Source: an uncultured Gemmiger sp.
GTDB taxonomy: Bacteria > Bacillota > Clostridia > Oscillospirales > Ruminococcaceae
Assembly: GCA_944388145.1 (NCBI GenBank)
Contig: CALXHQ010000024.1
Span: 117,067-181,066, forward strand
Reading direction: 5' to 3'
DNA: 64,000 nt
Shown piece after piece: positions 63,657 to 64,000 of the stretch. Position 1 is the stretch's first letter. Each line of letters opens with the position of its first letter. The translations under genes were made by a program, and so were the position numbers. The notes beneath the pieces were generated by a model, which worked only from the letters and a program-made list of their open reading frames with translations, had not been told where the DNA came from and did not search any database.

Positions 63657-63974
63657 TTATCCCTTTCCTTTCTGCTCGGTGGCGTTGTGGGCGTTGACAG
63701 CGGACATGAGCAAACTCTTGACTTCCGGCAAAGTAAGTGCTTTTTCCGCAAAGGCGTAGAACTCGGTTTCGGTCAAAACCTTTGCCAGCGGCTCCACGTT
63801 TTCGATGGCCGCGCCGCGGGTGATGAGCCGGTGGGCCCGCTTGCGGCGGTCGCCTTTCTCGTAGTAGCTGCGGCGGTTTTCCAGCTGCTGCTGTCTGTGT
63901 CGGAGCTGGGCAAGCTGGTGTTCCTTGGCGGCGATTTCAGCTTCCAGCTCCGGGATGGTTTTCTGTTTGGGCAT
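63657..63974 (-). CDS. DUF3847 family protein of the mobile element
   Basis: 105 aa. Coiled-coil N-terminus (IPELEAEIAAKEHQLAQLRH) and the conserved RKRAHRLITRGAAIENV block of DUF3847, a family found before MobA/MobL relaxases and likely an accessory DNA-binding factor (inference). AAGGAGG lies 8 bases before the ATG at 63974. Its stop TAA is in the same frame as the relaxase. Confidence 0.88.
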   Translation of the reverse strand: MPKQKTIPELEAEIAAKEHQLAQLRHRQQQLENRRSYYEKGDRRKRAHRLITRGAAIENVEPLAKVLTETEFYAFAEKALTLPEVKSLLMSAVNAHNATEQKGKG

Positions 63975-64000
63975 GGTGCATGACCTCCTTAAAAATGATG

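Overview
The window looks like a chromosomal segment of a low-motility, endospore-lineage Clostridia species. Gene order (a complete spoIIIAA-AH operon followed by asp23-nusB-xseAB-ispA-dxs-tlyA-nadK-argR-recN, a T-box leader on tyrS, spoIIM beside xerD), strong AGGAGG ribosome sites, moderately high GC and a TnpW/MobA-type integrative element all fit gut Oscillospiraceae/Ruminococcaceae (Faecalibacterium-Subdoligranulum-Gemmiger neighbourhood). The family assignment is inference; no rRNA or tRNA gene was seen in the window.

Layout. 1-3.8 kb (-): an operon of a BspA-like leucine-rich-repeat protein, a VWA/DUF2201 protein and a MoxR AAA+ ATPase that runs off the left edge. 3.9-6.2 kb (-): glnS and xpt. 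6.5-11.5 kb (+): a complete branched-chain amino acid ABC transporter (livJHMGF). 11.7-14.3 kb: an ArsR/DUF2087 regulator with a small partner gene, then DUF4364 and S1-domain genes on the other strand. 14.5-22.4 kb (+): DUF951-prfA-tsaC-coaE-slt-M18 aminopeptidase-tgt, then yajC and two membrane proteins (TIGR04086-like, SpoIIM-like). 22.3-28.4 kb (-): xerD, sseB-like, radA, a GNAT gene and T-box-regulated tyrS. 28.4-39.0 kb (-): the long conserved housekeeping operon for isoprenoid synthesis (ispA, dxs), DNA repair (xseAB, recN), NAD kinase, arginine repressor, NusB and a TsaD paralogue. 39.2-43.9 kb (-): spoIIIAA-AH, with a sigma-E-like promoter. 44-48.7 kb (-): MBOAT acyltransferase, SGNH-like protein, FkbH-type HAD-IIIC enzyme and a TSCPD protein, which look like one surface-modification module. 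48.8-52.2 kb: PHP phosphoesterase (-) and pyk-luxS (+). 52.3-57.1 kb (-): a precorrin-2/sirohaem operon (met8-like gene, cobA-hemD fusion) translationally coupled to an FecCD-type metal or tetrapyrrole ABC importer. 57.3-60 kb: a hypothetical gene, a MATE exporter and yunB. 60.1-64 kb (-): the end of an integrative/mobilizable element (DUF3847, MobA/MobL relaxase, TnpW, large serine recombinase) that continues past the right edge.

Most unusual points: the serine recombinase is frameshifted about 49 codons before its expected end; the relaxase has ATC where the family start codon should be, immediately after the in-frame stop of DUF3847; the FkbH/MBOAT/SGNH cassette resembles a Dlt-like system without DltA or DltC; the MoxR-VWA-LRR operon has no described function; tetrapyrrole synthesis and importer genes overlap by 4-35 bases along the whole operon; and a terminator-like hairpin covers the ribosome site of the TIGR04086-like gene. 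Apart from the element, the content is ordinary chromosomal core with well-formed promoters and terminators.
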